DNA of 64,000 nt, taken from the NCBI RefSeq assembly GCF_900091575.1, contig NZ_FMCR01000007.1, positions 124,001-188,000 of the forward strand, given 5' to 3'. The stretch is from Micromonospora saelicesensis (GTDB taxonomy: Bacteria; Actinomycetota; Actinomycetes; Mycobacteriales; Micromonosporaceae). Shown piece by piece: positions 8,875 to 17,030 of this stretch (position 1 is the stretch's first letter; the number at the start of each line of letters is the position of its first letter). Both the position numbers and the translations under genes were made by a program. The notes beneath the pieces are model-generated. The model did no database searches. It was not told the DNA's origin and saw only the letters and a program-made list of their open reading frames with translations.

Positions 8875-9492
8875 ATGGGTGAAGATCGCAGGGTGTCCGT
8901 TCCTGCCCGCCAGATCCGTGCTCGTTTCTCGGCCGACACGGTCACCGTGTACCAGGCGTACCCGCCGGAGATCGCGCTGCCGGCGGTGGCCGCCGGTCGC
9001 TTCGTGGCCCCCTTCAAGCGTGACCGGATGACCTGGATCAAGCCGTCGTTCCTGTGGATGATGTACCGCTGCGGTTGGGCCACCAAGCCCGGGCAGGAGC
9101 GCGTCCTGTCCATCGACATCACGCGGGAGGGCTTCGAGTGGGCGCTGGCGCGAGCCTGTCTGAGTCACTACGACCAGGGCCTGCACGGTGACCGGGCGAC
9201 GTGGTCGCGGCACCTCAAGGCCAGCCCGGTACGGGTGCAGTGGGATCCGGAACGGACACTGCACCTGAGCGCGTTGCCCTACCGGTCCTTGCAGGTCGGA
9301 CTGTCCGGCGAAGCCGTCGCCCGGTACGTCGACGACTGGACGGTCAGCGTCACGGACATCACCGCCACCGTCCACCGCGTACGGGAACTGGTGCGGGCCC
9401 ACGAACTGCGGGCGGCCACGGACCACCTGCCGGCCGAACGGAGCTACCCGCTGCCGAGGCAGATCGCGGCCCACCTCGACGCCACCGGCTGA
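8875..9492 (+). CDS. DUF4291 domain-containing protein
   Basis: 205-residue protein matching the DUF4291 family, whose biochemical role is unknown. Family landmarks are VYQAYPPEIALPAV, the strongly conserved MTWIKPSFLWMMYRCGWA near residues 43-60, ILSIDI-like VLSIDITREGFEWAL, and VQWDPERTLHL. GGAGAGG lies about 10 bases before the ATG; the GTG six codons later is a possible alternative. It shows no clear functional link to its neighbours. Confidence 0.85.
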   Translation: MGEDRRVSVPARQIRARFSADTVTVYQAYPPEIALPAVAAGRFVAPFKRDRMTWIKPSFLWMMYRCGWATKPGQERVLSIDITREGFEWALARACLSHYDQGLHGDRATWSRHLKASPVRVQWDPERTLHLSALPYRSLQVGLSGEAVARYVDDWTVSVTDITATVHRVRELVRAHELRAATDHLPAERSYPLPRQIAAHLDATG

Positions 9493-9569
9493 GTCCGCGC
9501 GATCAACGGCCCTCGGGTGCCACGCGCCGCGTCCAGCACCACATTCACATTCTCGATATCCTGGCCGGC

Positions 9570-9950
9570 ATGCACCGAAGCCGCGTGTACGCGCTACTGA
9601 TCGACGCTCCCGAGGCGGAGGCCGCCCGGGCGGCAGAGTTCTGGTCGGCGGCGCTCGGCGTCAGCACCCGGTCCGATCCGGCCGAGCCGCAGTTCGTCGG
9701 CCTGCACGAGGCACTGCCGGGGCTGGTCACCGCGGTCCAGGCGGTCGACGATACGCCGCGCTTCCACCTCGACATCGAGACCGACGACGTGCCAGCCGAG
9801 ACCGAACGGTTGTTGGCCCTGGGTGCCACCGAGGTGTCGCAGTGGCTGGAGTGCCGGATCCTGCGGGCGCCCGGTGGCCACCTGCTCTGTGTGCTTCCGG
9901 TGGAGAGTCCACCGGAGGTGTTCGAGGCCGAGGCCCGCACCTGGTCGTGA
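9570..9950 (+). CDS. VOC/glyoxalase-like family protein
   Basis: 126-residue protein of the vicinal-oxygen-chelate superfamily in its compact glyoxalase-like (Glyoxalase_6) form. The order ALLIDAPEAEAARAAEFW, then RFHLDIETDD, then a final RAPGGHLLCVLPVE is typical. Whether a metal is bound cannot be decided from sequence. TATCCT at 9557-9562 lies 7 bases before the ATG and no ribosome site is seen, so the message is probably leaderless. Confidence 0.8.
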   Translation: MHRSRVYALLIDAPEAEAARAAEFWSAALGVSTRSDPAEPQFVGLHEALPGLVTAVQAVDDTPRFHLDIETDDVPAETERLLALGATEVSQWLECRILRAPGGHLLCVLPVESPPEVFEAEARTWS

Positions 9951-9989
9951 CCCGCCAACCTGTCGCAGGTCGGCGTTAGGCTCCCGGCC

Positions 9990-10685
9990 ATGGCTGAATT
10001 CGTACTGGTGGCGGGGGCGTGGCTGGGATCGTCGGCATGGGACGAGGTGGTGGCACCACTTCGGTCGGCCGGCCACGGCACCCACGCGTTGACCCTCTCC
10101 GGCCTCGCCGAGAAGCAGGGCGTGCCCGCCGGACAGCAGACCCACGTGCAGGACATCGTCGACGAGATCGAGCGCGGCGACCTGCACGACGTGGTGCTGG
10201 TCGGGCACAGCTACGCGGGCATTCCGGTGGGTCAGGCCGCCGAGCGGATCGGCGAGCGGTTGAGCCGGGTGGTCTTCGTGGACTCCGAGGTGCCGGTCGA
10301 CGGTGGGTCGTTCGCCTCCGGCTGGTGGCAGGGCCAGGCGGCCTTCGAGGCGCAGATCGCCGACAACAACGGTTACTGGGCTCCGCTCGGCGCGGCCGAC
10401 TTCGACGGTCAGGGTCTCACCGACGAGCAGGTCGCCCGGCTGATCGAGGGCTCCACGCCGCATCCGGGGGCCACGCTGACCGAGCCGGCCGTGCTGACCC
10501 GGCCGTTGGGCGAGCTGCCGGCGACGTACGTCAAGTGCCTGCTCGACGGGCCTGAGCCCAACGACACGGTGGCGAAACTGCTGACCAGCGACCACTGGCG
10601 ACTGGTCACCATGGACACCGGCCACTGGCCGATGTTCTCCCAGCCCACCGAGCTGGCCCGGATCCTGTTGGCCGAGGCCGCCTGA
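9990..10685 (+). CDS. Alpha/beta hydrolase
   Basis: 231-residue alpha/beta hydrolase of the small esterase/salicylate-esterase type. It begins with the oxyanion-strand motif FVLVAGAWLGSSAW, has the nucleophile elbow VGHSYAG (Ser in GHSYAG), and ends with DTGHWPMF supplying the catalytic His. No signal peptide. TAGGCT (9977-9982) lies 7 bases before the ATG, suggesting a leaderless transcript. It converges on the MFS gene, with repeats and a palindrome between. Confidence 0.88.
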   Translation: MAEFVLVAGAWLGSSAWDEVVAPLRSAGHGTHALTLSGLAEKQGVPAGQQTHVQDIVDEIERGDLHDVVLVGHSYAGIPVGQAAERIGERLSRVVFVDSEVPVDGGSFASGWWQGQAAFEAQIADNNGYWAPLGAADFDGQGLTDEQVARLIEGSTPHPGATLTEPAVLTRPLGELPATYVKCLLDGPEPNDTVAKLLTSDHWRLVTMDTGHWPMFSQPTELARILLAEAA

Positions 10686-10695
10686 CCCTCGCTGC

Positions 10696-10798
10696 CTGAC
10701 CCGGGGCCGGCAGGGCCGCGCCGGCTGACCCGCGGGCCGGCAGGGCCGCGCCGGCTGACCCGGGGCCGGCAGAGCCGCGCCGGCTGGCCCGCGCCGGG
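10696..10798. repeat. Tandem 29-30 bp repeat, three copies plus a partial
   Basis: Units 10696-10724, 10725-10754 and 10755-10783 share CTGACCC-GGGCCGGCAG-GCCGCGCCGG, with single-base changes and one inserted base. A degenerate partial copy follows to 10798. It starts just after the hydrolase stop. Each unit can fold (GCCGGC core), so a variable-number tandem repeat with terminator-like folding is likely. Too short and too few units to be a CRISPR. Confidence 0.75.
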
Positions 10799-10856
10799 CC
10801 GCAGGACCGGGCCGACGCGGGTCAGCCGCTGACAGGGCAGCCGCACGATCAGCCCA

Positions 10857-10908
10857 ACGAGCGGTATACCTCGGTGGCATATTTATGACTCTGAGGTATA
10901 CCGCTCGT
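10857..10908. repeat. Nested palindromic element, copy 1
   Basis: 16-bp perfect arms ACGAGCGGTATACCTC (10857-10872) and its complement (10893-10908) enclose 20 nt holding a second dyad, CATATTTATG. Very AT-rich for this genome. Copies 2 and 3 lie at 30826-30879 and 47090-47135 in the same orientation. Here it sits between convergent genes, so transcript ending is one possible role. Confidence 0.8.
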
Positions 10909-10951
10909 CCGGGTGGGTGCCGCCCACCGCGATCATGCGCCGCCGCAGCCT

Positions 10952-12217
10952 TCAGGCCGCATCGATGGTCTGGATGTGGCGCACCGGTGACGCGAGCAAC
11001 CACAGCACGGCGAGCACGCCACCCAGGCCGGCGATGGCCAGGGTGGGCCGCAGCCCGATGGTGGTGCCCAACGCACCGCCGACCAGCGCGCCGAGCGGTC
11101 GGATGCCGTAGTTGACAGCACTGTAGGCACCGGCTCGGCGTCCCAGCGCGTCGTCGGGTGTCACGGCGATGAGGAGGGCGTTGAGGTTCACGTCCATCAG
11201 CATCACCCCGACGCTGGAGACCAGCTCGATGGCCGCCAGCATGGCCACCTTCGTCCAGGTGGGTCCGGACACCAGCGCGGTCAGCGCCAGTGGCGCGGGG
11301 AAGAGCACCGCGCCGATCATGGCGGTACGGCCCAGACCGATGGCGCGTGAGACCCGAGGTGCGAGCGCCGCGCCCGCGAATCCGCCGAGCGCTCCGAAAC
11401 CGAGAGCGATGCCGATCGCGCCGGCTGACAGGTCGAGTTCACGGCTGGCGTAGAGCACCAGCAGCGCGCCGGCGATGAAGGTGAAGAAGTTGACAGTGCT
11501 GGTGCAGCCGAGGGCGGCCCGTAGCACCGGGTGCCGCAGCACCAGCACGAGCCCTTCGCGGACCAGGCCGAGAGTGGACGTCCGGCGCGGCGGGGGCGGG
11601 GGCTCGGTCACCGGGATGCGGCTGAGCAGCAGCGCGGAGCCGAGGAAGGAGACCGCGTCGACGACGATCGCGATCGGCGCGCTGAGCGCCTGGACCAGCC
11701 CACCGCCGACGGCCGGGCCGGCGATGAAGGAGAGCGACCGGCTCATGCTCATCTTGCTGTTCGCGTCCACGTACGCCGACCGCGGCACCAGGCCGACGAA
11801 GAACGCCTGACGCGCCATGGCGAAGAGCACCGCGCCGAAGCCGGTGAGCAGTGCCACCAGGTAGAGCTGGGTGAGGGTGATCGCGTCGAACAGGTAGGCC
11901 ACCGGCAGGCTGAGCAGCACCGCGGCGCGGATCAGATCCGCGATGATCAGCAGTCGCCGCTTGTGGGTGCGCTGGTCCACCCAGGCGCCCAGGAACAGGC
12001 CCAGCAGGTTCGGCAGCCAGATCAGCGCGGTGAGGACGCTGACCTGCACGGGTGTGGCGGTGAGCAGGGTGACGGCGATCAGCGGTAGGGCCAGTTCACT
12101 GATCCGATCGCCGAAGTGGGAGATCGTCTCGCCGATCCAGAAGGTGCGGAACCGCCGGTCACGGTGCAGGGCCGTCGGGGGCCCGGTGTCGGTGGGGGCG
12201 TCGGTGGCGGCGGTCAC
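10952..12217 (-). CDS. MFS transporter (MFS_3/enterobactin-exporter-like)
   Basis: 421-residue permease with about 12 hydrophobic segments, of the efflux group that includes EntS and 'transmembrane secretion effectors'. The N-terminal FRTFWIGETISHFGDRISELALPL and the loop WVDQRTHKRRLLIIAD (motif A region) are typical. The GTG start overlaps the stop of the upstream ArsR-type regulator by four bases (GTGA, 12214-12217), so regulator and exporter form one operon. The substrate is probably a small toxic compound sensed by that regulator. Confidence 0.88.
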   Translation of the reverse strand: MTAATDAPTDTGPPTALHRDRRFRTFWIGETISHFGDRISELALPLIAVTLLTATPVQVSVLTALIWLPNLLGLFLGAWVDQRTHKRRLLIIADLIRAAVLLSLPVAYLFDAITLTQLYLVALLTGFGAVLFAMARQAFFVGLVPRSAYVDANSKMSMSRSLSFIAGPAVGGGLVQALSAPIAIVVDAVSFLGSALLLSRIPVTEPPPPPRRTSTLGLVREGLVLVLRHPVLRAALGCTSTVNFFTFIAGALLVLYASRELDLSAGAIGIALGFGALGGFAGAALAPRVSRAIGLGRTAMIGAVLFPAPLALTALVSGPTWTKVAMLAAIELVSSVGVMLMDVNLNALLIAVTPDDALGRRAGAYSAVNYGIRPLGALVGGALGTTIGLRPTLAIAGLGGVLAVLWLLASPVRHIQTIDAA

Positions 12218-12834
12218 GACGTGGCCGCGTCGTCGTCGCCGGGCTCGGCCGGGGCCTCGTCCCCCGGCTCGGGCAGCAGGTAGCGCAGCATCCGGACGAT
12301 CCGCGCGTCGGGCGGGGCCGACCCCTCCTTGCGCCGCACGTACGGGGCGATCAGCTCTTCAATGGACTCCTCCAGTTGCCGCAGCTCGTCGGCGGTGGCC
12401 ACGAACCGCGTGTCGGCCATGCCGGCCAGCGCGCGCCACTCGGGGTCCAGTCGGGGCTCCTCATGCAACAGCCACTGCTGGGGTGCATCGGCGTTGCGAG
12501 CGAACATCTCGCCGCGTAGCTGCTGGCTGGCGGACTGCCCCTCGGTGCCCTCCGGCACCGTGAAGCGGAAGCCTCGGGCTGCCGCCTGCCACCAGCGTTC
12601 CCGCTTGCTGGTGGCACCGTCCCAGTCGAGGACCAGGCCGAACGTCGCGAGGTGCCGCAGATGCCAGCTGACCACCGACGGTGTGGCGCCGACGTGCGGC
12701 GAGAGCCCGGTGGCCGTGGCCGGGCCGTGCCGCTGAAGGTGCTCCAGGATCGCCAGCCGGACCGGGTGGGCCAGCGCCCGAAGCGCCTGCGGCTCGCTGA
12801 TCTCGAAATCCCCGTACGGATTCTTGAGAGACAT
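12214..12834 (-). CDS. ArsR-type winged-helix transcriptional regulator
   Basis: 206-residue regulator. The winged helix lies near residues 17-90: ISEPQALRALAHPVRLAILEHL, then the recognition helix region GATPSVVSWHLRHLATFGLV. The C-terminal part is helical and probably senses the ligand; no metal-binding Cys cluster is visible. The ATG at 12834 has a -10-like TACTCT six bases upstream on this strand, overlapped by a dyad (12840-12853), which suggests a leaderless, self-repressed message. First gene of the operon with the MFS exporter. Confidence 0.87.
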   Translation of the reverse strand: MSLKNPYGDFEISEPQALRALAHPVRLAILEHLQRHGPATATGLSPHVGATPSVVSWHLRHLATFGLVLDWDGATSKRERWWQAAARGFRFTVPEGTEGQSASQQLRGEMFARNADAPQQWLLHEEPRLDPEWRALAGMADTRFVATADELRQLEESIEELIAPYVRRKEGSAPPDARIVRMLRYLLPEPGDEAPAEPGDDDAATS

Positions 12835-12839
12835 GTTTC

Positions 12840-12853
12840 GAGAGTAGTCTCTC
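12840..12853. promoter_or_regulatory. Candidate autoregulatory operator of the ArsR-type gene
   Basis: GAGAGTAGTCTCTC is a 5-4-5 inverted repeat overlapping the -10-like TACTCT and the probable start of transcription of the regulator gene. An overlapping longer dyad AGAGAC/GTCTCT spans 12827-12852 and covers the start codon. Position and symmetry fit repressor binding by the adjacent regulator; not proven. Confidence 0.55.
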
Positions 12854-12897
12854 AGATTGGAGCGGGGCAACCCCGAGCCGCCGCCGCGGCGCGTTGA

Positions 12898-14475
12898 TCA
12901 GGCGATCCCCAACCGCGCCAACGGCTCGACCAGCTCCCTCTCCTCGTAGCTCAGGTGCGACAGGAGGGCGTCGGTCAGCAGGTCCACAGCGGCCCGCAGC
13001 TCGGCGAGGCCGTCCGGAGACCCGACGTACGCGACCAGGGCACGGTCGACACCCTCCAGTACGTCGTGGATGACGTGATGCTCCTGCTCCAGCCGGTCGA
13101 CCACCGGGCCGAGTCGGGGGTCACGTGCCCGCAACCTGGGGAAGAACGACTGGTCCTCGATCGTGTGGTGGGTGGTGACGATGCGGCAGTACGACTCGCA
13201 GTAGACGCCGAGCGTCCACCGGTTCTGCCTCATGGTCATCGTGTTGATGTGGGACCGGGCCGCGCCGGCGTCGATCTCGCCGGCCGCCACCTGCTCGATC
13301 AGGTCGTGAATCTGGGCCAGCTCGGCGCGCAGGCCGTCGTGGATCTGCACGAGGTGTGCGCCGGTGGCCTGCTCCTGCGGGGTGTAGGTGCGCTCCGGGT
13401 CAGGCTCGGGCCCGGTCGGCCGGCTCGACTCGTCCCACACCTGCTGCTCGCTTCGCCGTACGCCGTCGTCCGGGGTCGGCACCACGGCGAACGCACCACC
13501 GGTCGCGGTGGCGCGGCTCGCCCGGACCGGCGGCGCAGCGACCGGCTCCGGCTCGGGTTCCGGCGTACGCTCCGCAGCCGCGCCCCGGTCACGTTCGGCG
13601 GCGACCAGCTCGCGGACGGCGGGGGCCACCTCGCCGGCGAAGCGGCGCAGGTCGTCGGGGTCGTCGCTGCCCAGGATGAAGGTGCCGACGCCCTCCTCCA
13701 GTGCCAGTTCGGCCAGCTCCTCGGCCCACTGCTCGGCGGGCCCGTTCAGCGGGCCGCGCCCGACGGCCGAGAACTCTCCGGCGATGTTGAGCAGCCGACG
13801 CACGTCCCGCGGGGACCGGCCGGCCTGCTGCGCGGCGTCGTCGATGATCGCGTTGCCCTTGGCCAGGTCACCGGGCTGGAGGTAGCCCAGCGTGGGCAGC
13901 CAACCGTCGGCCCGACGACCGGTGAGCTGGAGCATCCGCGGCTTGTACGCACCCAGCCAGATCGGCACCGCGTGGGCCGGAGCGGGACCGCGCTTGGCGC
14001 CCATCACCCGGTAGAACTCGCCGTCGACCCGCACTCCGCCGCGCGTCTCGACGTCCCAGAGCTGACGGACGACCTCGATGGCCTCCTCCAGCGCTCGTAC
14101 GCCCTGGCCGGGGGTCAGCCGCCGGCCGCCCATCGCCTCGATGGCATCCCAGAACGCCCCCGCCCCGAGGCCGAGGCTGATCCGGCCACCGGTGAGCAGG
14201 TCCAGGCTGGCCACACTGCGGGCGAGCACCGCCGGCGGACGCAGTGGCAGGTTGGTCACGTTCGCCGCCAGGTGCACCCGGTTGGTGCGGGCCGCCACGA
14301 AGCTCAGCAGCGTCCAGGTGTCGAGGAACGCCGGCTGGTACGGGTGATCCTGAAAGGTGACCAGGTCCAACCCGACCTGCTCGGCCAGGACGGCGACGCC
14401 GACCGCACGGCCCGGATTGTCAGCGCTGGGCGTGACGAAGGAGCCGAAGACCAGATCGTGGCCGTAGTCGCTCAT
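12898..14475 (-). CDS. LLM-class (F420/FMN) oxidoreductase fused to a hemerythrin domain
   Basis: 525 residues in two domains. Residues 1 to about 285 are a luciferase-like monooxygenase barrel of the F420-dependent type (VGLDLVTFQDHPYQPAF, LLTGGRISLGLGAGAFWDAI, PIWLGAYKPRMLQLTGRRADGW). A proline/alanine-rich linker of about 80 residues follows. Residues from about 365 to the end form a hemerythrin HHE bundle with metal-ligand-type motifs HDGL, TTHHTIEDQSFFP, EQEHHVIHDVLE and HLSYEERELVEPL. GGGAGG is 8 bases before the ATG. Inference: a flavin-type redox enzyme coupled to O2/NO or redox sensing by a di-iron site. It is divergent from a MarR gene. Confidence 0.88.
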   Translation of the reverse strand: MSDYGHDLVFGSFVTPSADNPGRAVGVAVLAEQVGLDLVTFQDHPYQPAFLDTWTLLSFVAARTNRVHLAANVTNLPLRPPAVLARSVASLDLLTGGRISLGLGAGAFWDAIEAMGGRRLTPGQGVRALEEAIEVVRQLWDVETRGGVRVDGEFYRVMGAKRGPAPAHAVPIWLGAYKPRMLQLTGRRADGWLPTLGYLQPGDLAKGNAIIDDAAQQAGRSPRDVRRLLNIAGEFSAVGRGPLNGPAEQWAEELAELALEEGVGTFILGSDDPDDLRRFAGEVAPAVRELVAAERDRGAAAERTPEPEPEPVAAPPVRASRATATGGAFAVVPTPDDGVRRSEQQVWDESSRPTGPEPDPERTYTPQEQATGAHLVQIHDGLRAELAQIHDLIEQVAAGEIDAGAARSHINTMTMRQNRWTLGVYCESYCRIVTTHHTIEDQSFFPRLRARDPRLGPVVDRLEQEHHVIHDVLEGVDRALVAYVGSPDGLAELRAAVDLLTDALLSHLSYEERELVEPLARLGIA

Positions 14476-14539
14476 CTGCGAGCCTCCCGATTTCCCCGAC
14501 GCCTCGGACGATGCGTCGTGACCTCAACCTTATGCCACA

Positions 14540-14553
14540 CAGAACATCTTCTG
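14540..14553. promoter_or_regulatory. Inverted repeat in the LLM-hemerythrin/MarR divergent region
   Basis: CAGAACATCTTCTG is a 5-4-5 dyad in the 114-bp region between the divergent start codons. The surrounding sequence is AT-rich compared with the genome and must hold both promoters. It is a candidate operator for the MarR protein encoded at 14590, controlling itself and the fusion oxidoreductase. Confidence 0.45.
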
Positions 14554-14589
14554 CCAACAAGGTCTGGCTCACTGCGCTATTGTCGGGGG

Positions 14590-15192
14590 ATGACGGGTGC
14601 CTCTCACCGGCCTGACCGGCCCGATCCGCTCGACGACGACCTGGGCTGGATGCTCGGGATCGTCTTCCGCGGCTACGTCCGGGCGGCCGAGCACGCGCTC
14701 ACCGACTTCCCCGGTGGCCCGCGCGGCTACCAACTGCTCACCGCGGCCAGCAACGGGCCGGACCGAAACCAGGGCGCGATCGCCGAGGAGATCGGCATCG
14801 ACCGCACCGTCCTCACGTACCTGATCGACGACCTGGAGCGGCCCGGGTTCGTCGCCCGGCGCGCGGACCCGGCCGACCGACGCAACCGGCTGGTCGAGGT
14901 CACCGACGCCGGCCGCACCGCGTGGGAGCAGCGGCGGTCGGCGCTGCGGCAGGTCGAGTCGCATCTGCTGGGGGCGCTCACTTCGGCCGAGTCGGCGACG
15001 CTGCGGTCACTGCTCCAGAAGGTCGCCTGCTCGGCCCAGGCGATGGACCCGTTGCGCGACCTCTGCGAGGTGGTGACACAGGTGCAGGCCGATCCGGCGA
15101 CGGCGGCGCCCGCCGCGCGCCGGACCGGCGCCGCAACGGCGCGGAGCGGGCGAACCGCCACCCCCCGAGCCCGCCGCAGCAGGCCCGACTGA
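14590..15192 (+). CDS. MarR-family transcriptional regulator
   Basis: 200-residue regulator. The winged helix occupies about residues 45-110: NQGAIAEEIGIDRTVLTYLIDDLERPGFVARRADPADRRNRLVEVT, the last part being the MarR wing. The extra C-terminal 35 residues are low-complexity Ala/Arg. It is divergent from the LLM-hemerythrin gene, the usual arrangement of a MarR repressor and its redox-enzyme target. The ATG at 14590 has a weak GGGGG upstream. Confidence 0.88.
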   Translation: MTGASHRPDRPDPLDDDLGWMLGIVFRGYVRAAEHALTDFPGGPRGYQLLTAASNGPDRNQGAIAEEIGIDRTVLTYLIDDLERPGFVARRADPADRRNRLVEVTDAGRTAWEQRRSALRQVESHLLGALTSAESATLRSLLQKVACSAQAMDPLRDLCEVVTQVQADPATAAPAARRTGAATARSGRTATPRARRSRPD

Positions 15193-15284
15193 CCCGGATA
15201 CAGCAGAACGGACCCGCCCCGCACCGCCCGACGTCGTCCGTCGAGCGGTGCTGGACAGGCCCGCGATGTCGCTACCGCACTCGG

Positions 15285-16796
15285 TCAGCGCACGTGCACG
15301 AAGACCGGGTTCGAGTAGAACCACAGGTCGTCCCACGGGCTCTCCAGCCCATCGGCGAGCGGCTCGGCCTCATCGGTGCTGGTGCCACGCACCCGCGCGT
15401 AGGTGTCCGCCTCGACATTGCGCAAGGTGTGCCGGATGACGTAGCTGTCGCCCTGCCGACGCCAGTCCCGCGGGCCGAACCGGGCCGCCACCTTGGTGGT
15501 GGGGTTGGTGTCGGCGTCCAGGCTGGCGCTCGGGCCGGTGATCTGGCCGACGATCAGGTCGACCCGGCGGACCTCGGGCCGGTCGCCGTTCGCGTTCACC
15601 CCACCCAGCGGGCGGAAGGTGATCTCGATATCGACATCGGTACGGCTACGGCGGCTCACCGTGATCGTCTCGCCCACCTCGGCGGTCCTGCCCTGGGATG
15701 TGGCGGTGACGTCGAGGCTGCGGATCAGGTCACCGGTGGTGACCCAGATCCGGCCGTTGCGCAGACCGTCCATGATGTCGCCGTAGTCCTGGCGGGCGTG
15801 CACGTAGGTCTTGCTGTACTCGCCCGGCCAGAAGTCAGAGCCGCCCCGGGTCCAGTGCACGTGCGAGTCCGAGGTCGCGGTGATCCACCAACGCCGGCCC
15901 TCGCCGAGCAGTGAGTCCCACAGGCCGCCGACCCGGGCGGTCATCTGGTCGAAGCCGCCGTAGGTGGGGTGGTTGCCGTAGCCGCCCCGCTTGCCACCGT
16001 TGAGCGGGCCGGCCTGGTGACCGGGCGCGCCCTCGAAGCCGATGTAGACGTCCGGCGCGGCGTTGTTGCCGTTGCGGAACTCGCGCGGGGTGTCCTGACC
16101 GTAGACGCCGAGACCGGGGGCCGAACGGGACGCGTGGTGGGCGATCACCAGCGGCTTGTGCGGCATGCCCCGGGCGACCTTGAGGAACTCCACCATCTTG
16201 GCCTCGGTGTCGCGGGCCGGGTCGGTGGGGAACGCGTCGTACTTGGCGAACCGGCTCTCCAGCTCGAAGAGCTGCTTCGCCTCGTCCTCATGGCGGGGGA
16301 TCATCAGCGTGTGGTGGTCCAGCGAGGGCGCGTCGAACTCCATGCCCCAGAACTGGAGCACCTCGGGGACCAGCTTGCGCGACCGCAGCAGGTCGGGGTA
16401 CGCCTGCTCGATGTTCACCTTCGAGTGGGTCGGTCCACCGTGGTCAGTGCACATCGCCCAGGTCAGGCCGAAGTTCTTGGCCATGATGGCGTTGGTGACG
16501 ATCGGGTAGACCGCGTCCGCGCCCTTGTGGAAGACGATCGGGGACTTCGTGGTGTCGAACTCGCCGCTGTACTCGGAGTGGATGTGGTGGTCGCCCGCAC
16601 GCCACGCCCGGTTCTTGGAGGTGCCCCGGTCGGTCTTGTCGTCGTCACCCGGCCGGCGGTCCTCGTCGGCCCATGCCGCGCCGGCCCCGACCAGTGGGCT
16701 GGCCGCGGCCAGCGTCGCGCCGACGCCCGCGTACTTGACCAGCTTGCGCCGGGACAGCTGCGCGTGCTCGGTCTCTTCGGGATGCTTGTCTCTCAC
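15285..16796 (-). CDS. Secreted PHP-domain metallo-phosphoesterase-like protein (Tat substrate)
   Basis: 503 residues. The N-terminus carries a twin-arginine signal (LSRRKLVKYAGVGATLAAAS) with a cleavage region near AGAAWA. The mature part begins with the PHP signature AGDHHIHSEYSGEF and has further metal-ligand-type His/Asp motifs (MCTDHGGP, SLDHHTLMIPRHE, VIAHHASR, TATSDSHVHW). PHP proteins hydrolyse phosphoesters with bound metals; Tat export fits a folded metalloprotein. The substrate is unknown. GTG 16796 has GAGGAGAGG upstream. Monocistronic; converges on the MarR gene. Confidence 0.82.
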   Translation of the reverse strand: MRDKHPEETEHAQLSRRKLVKYAGVGATLAAASPLVGAGAAWADEDRRPGDDDKTDRGTSKNRAWRAGDHHIHSEYSGEFDTTKSPIVFHKGADAVYPIVTNAIMAKNFGLTWAMCTDHGGPTHSKVNIEQAYPDLLRSRKLVPEVLQFWGMEFDAPSLDHHTLMIPRHEDEAKQLFELESRFAKYDAFPTDPARDTEAKMVEFLKVARGMPHKPLVIAHHASRSAPGLGVYGQDTPREFRNGNNAAPDVYIGFEGAPGHQAGPLNGGKRGGYGNHPTYGGFDQMTARVGGLWDSLLGEGRRWWITATSDSHVHWTRGGSDFWPGEYSKTYVHARQDYGDIMDGLRNGRIWVTTGDLIRSLDVTATSQGRTAEVGETITVSRRSRTDVDIEITFRPLGGVNANGDRPEVRRVDLIVGQITGPSASLDADTNPTTKVAARFGPRDWRRQGDSYVIRHTLRNVEADTYARVRGTSTDEAEPLADGLESPWDDLWFYSNPVFVHVR

Positions 16797-17030
16797 CTGA
16801 GAGCCTCTCCTCGATCAAGCGAATGCTCTTTCGATCAAGGAGCCTCGGAGAAGGCGGTGAACAACCGCCGTACGCAGCGGGTGCGCACGATGAACACCCT
16901 GCCCCGACCTGCGCGCGATGCCGGGCCGGACAGCAGCGGGTCACCCCGTGCTCGCGCAGTGTCCAGTCGGCACCGGCACCGAGCTGTCCGGGTCAGGGCA
17001 CCGGACGACCGGTCTGCTTCGACGGCCCGG
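16797..17030. other. Intergenic region, no gene seen
   Basis: 234 bp upstream of the Tat-exported PHP gene and downstream of the 17031-17693 gene. It must hold the PHP promoter. The only structure noticed is a direct repeat CGATCAAG at about 16812 and 16831. No convincing coding frame. Confidence 0.5.

Noticed and set aside
10696..10798. Possible CRISPR array
   Set aside because: The units are directly adjacent with no unique spacers, there are only three, and no cas gene is near.
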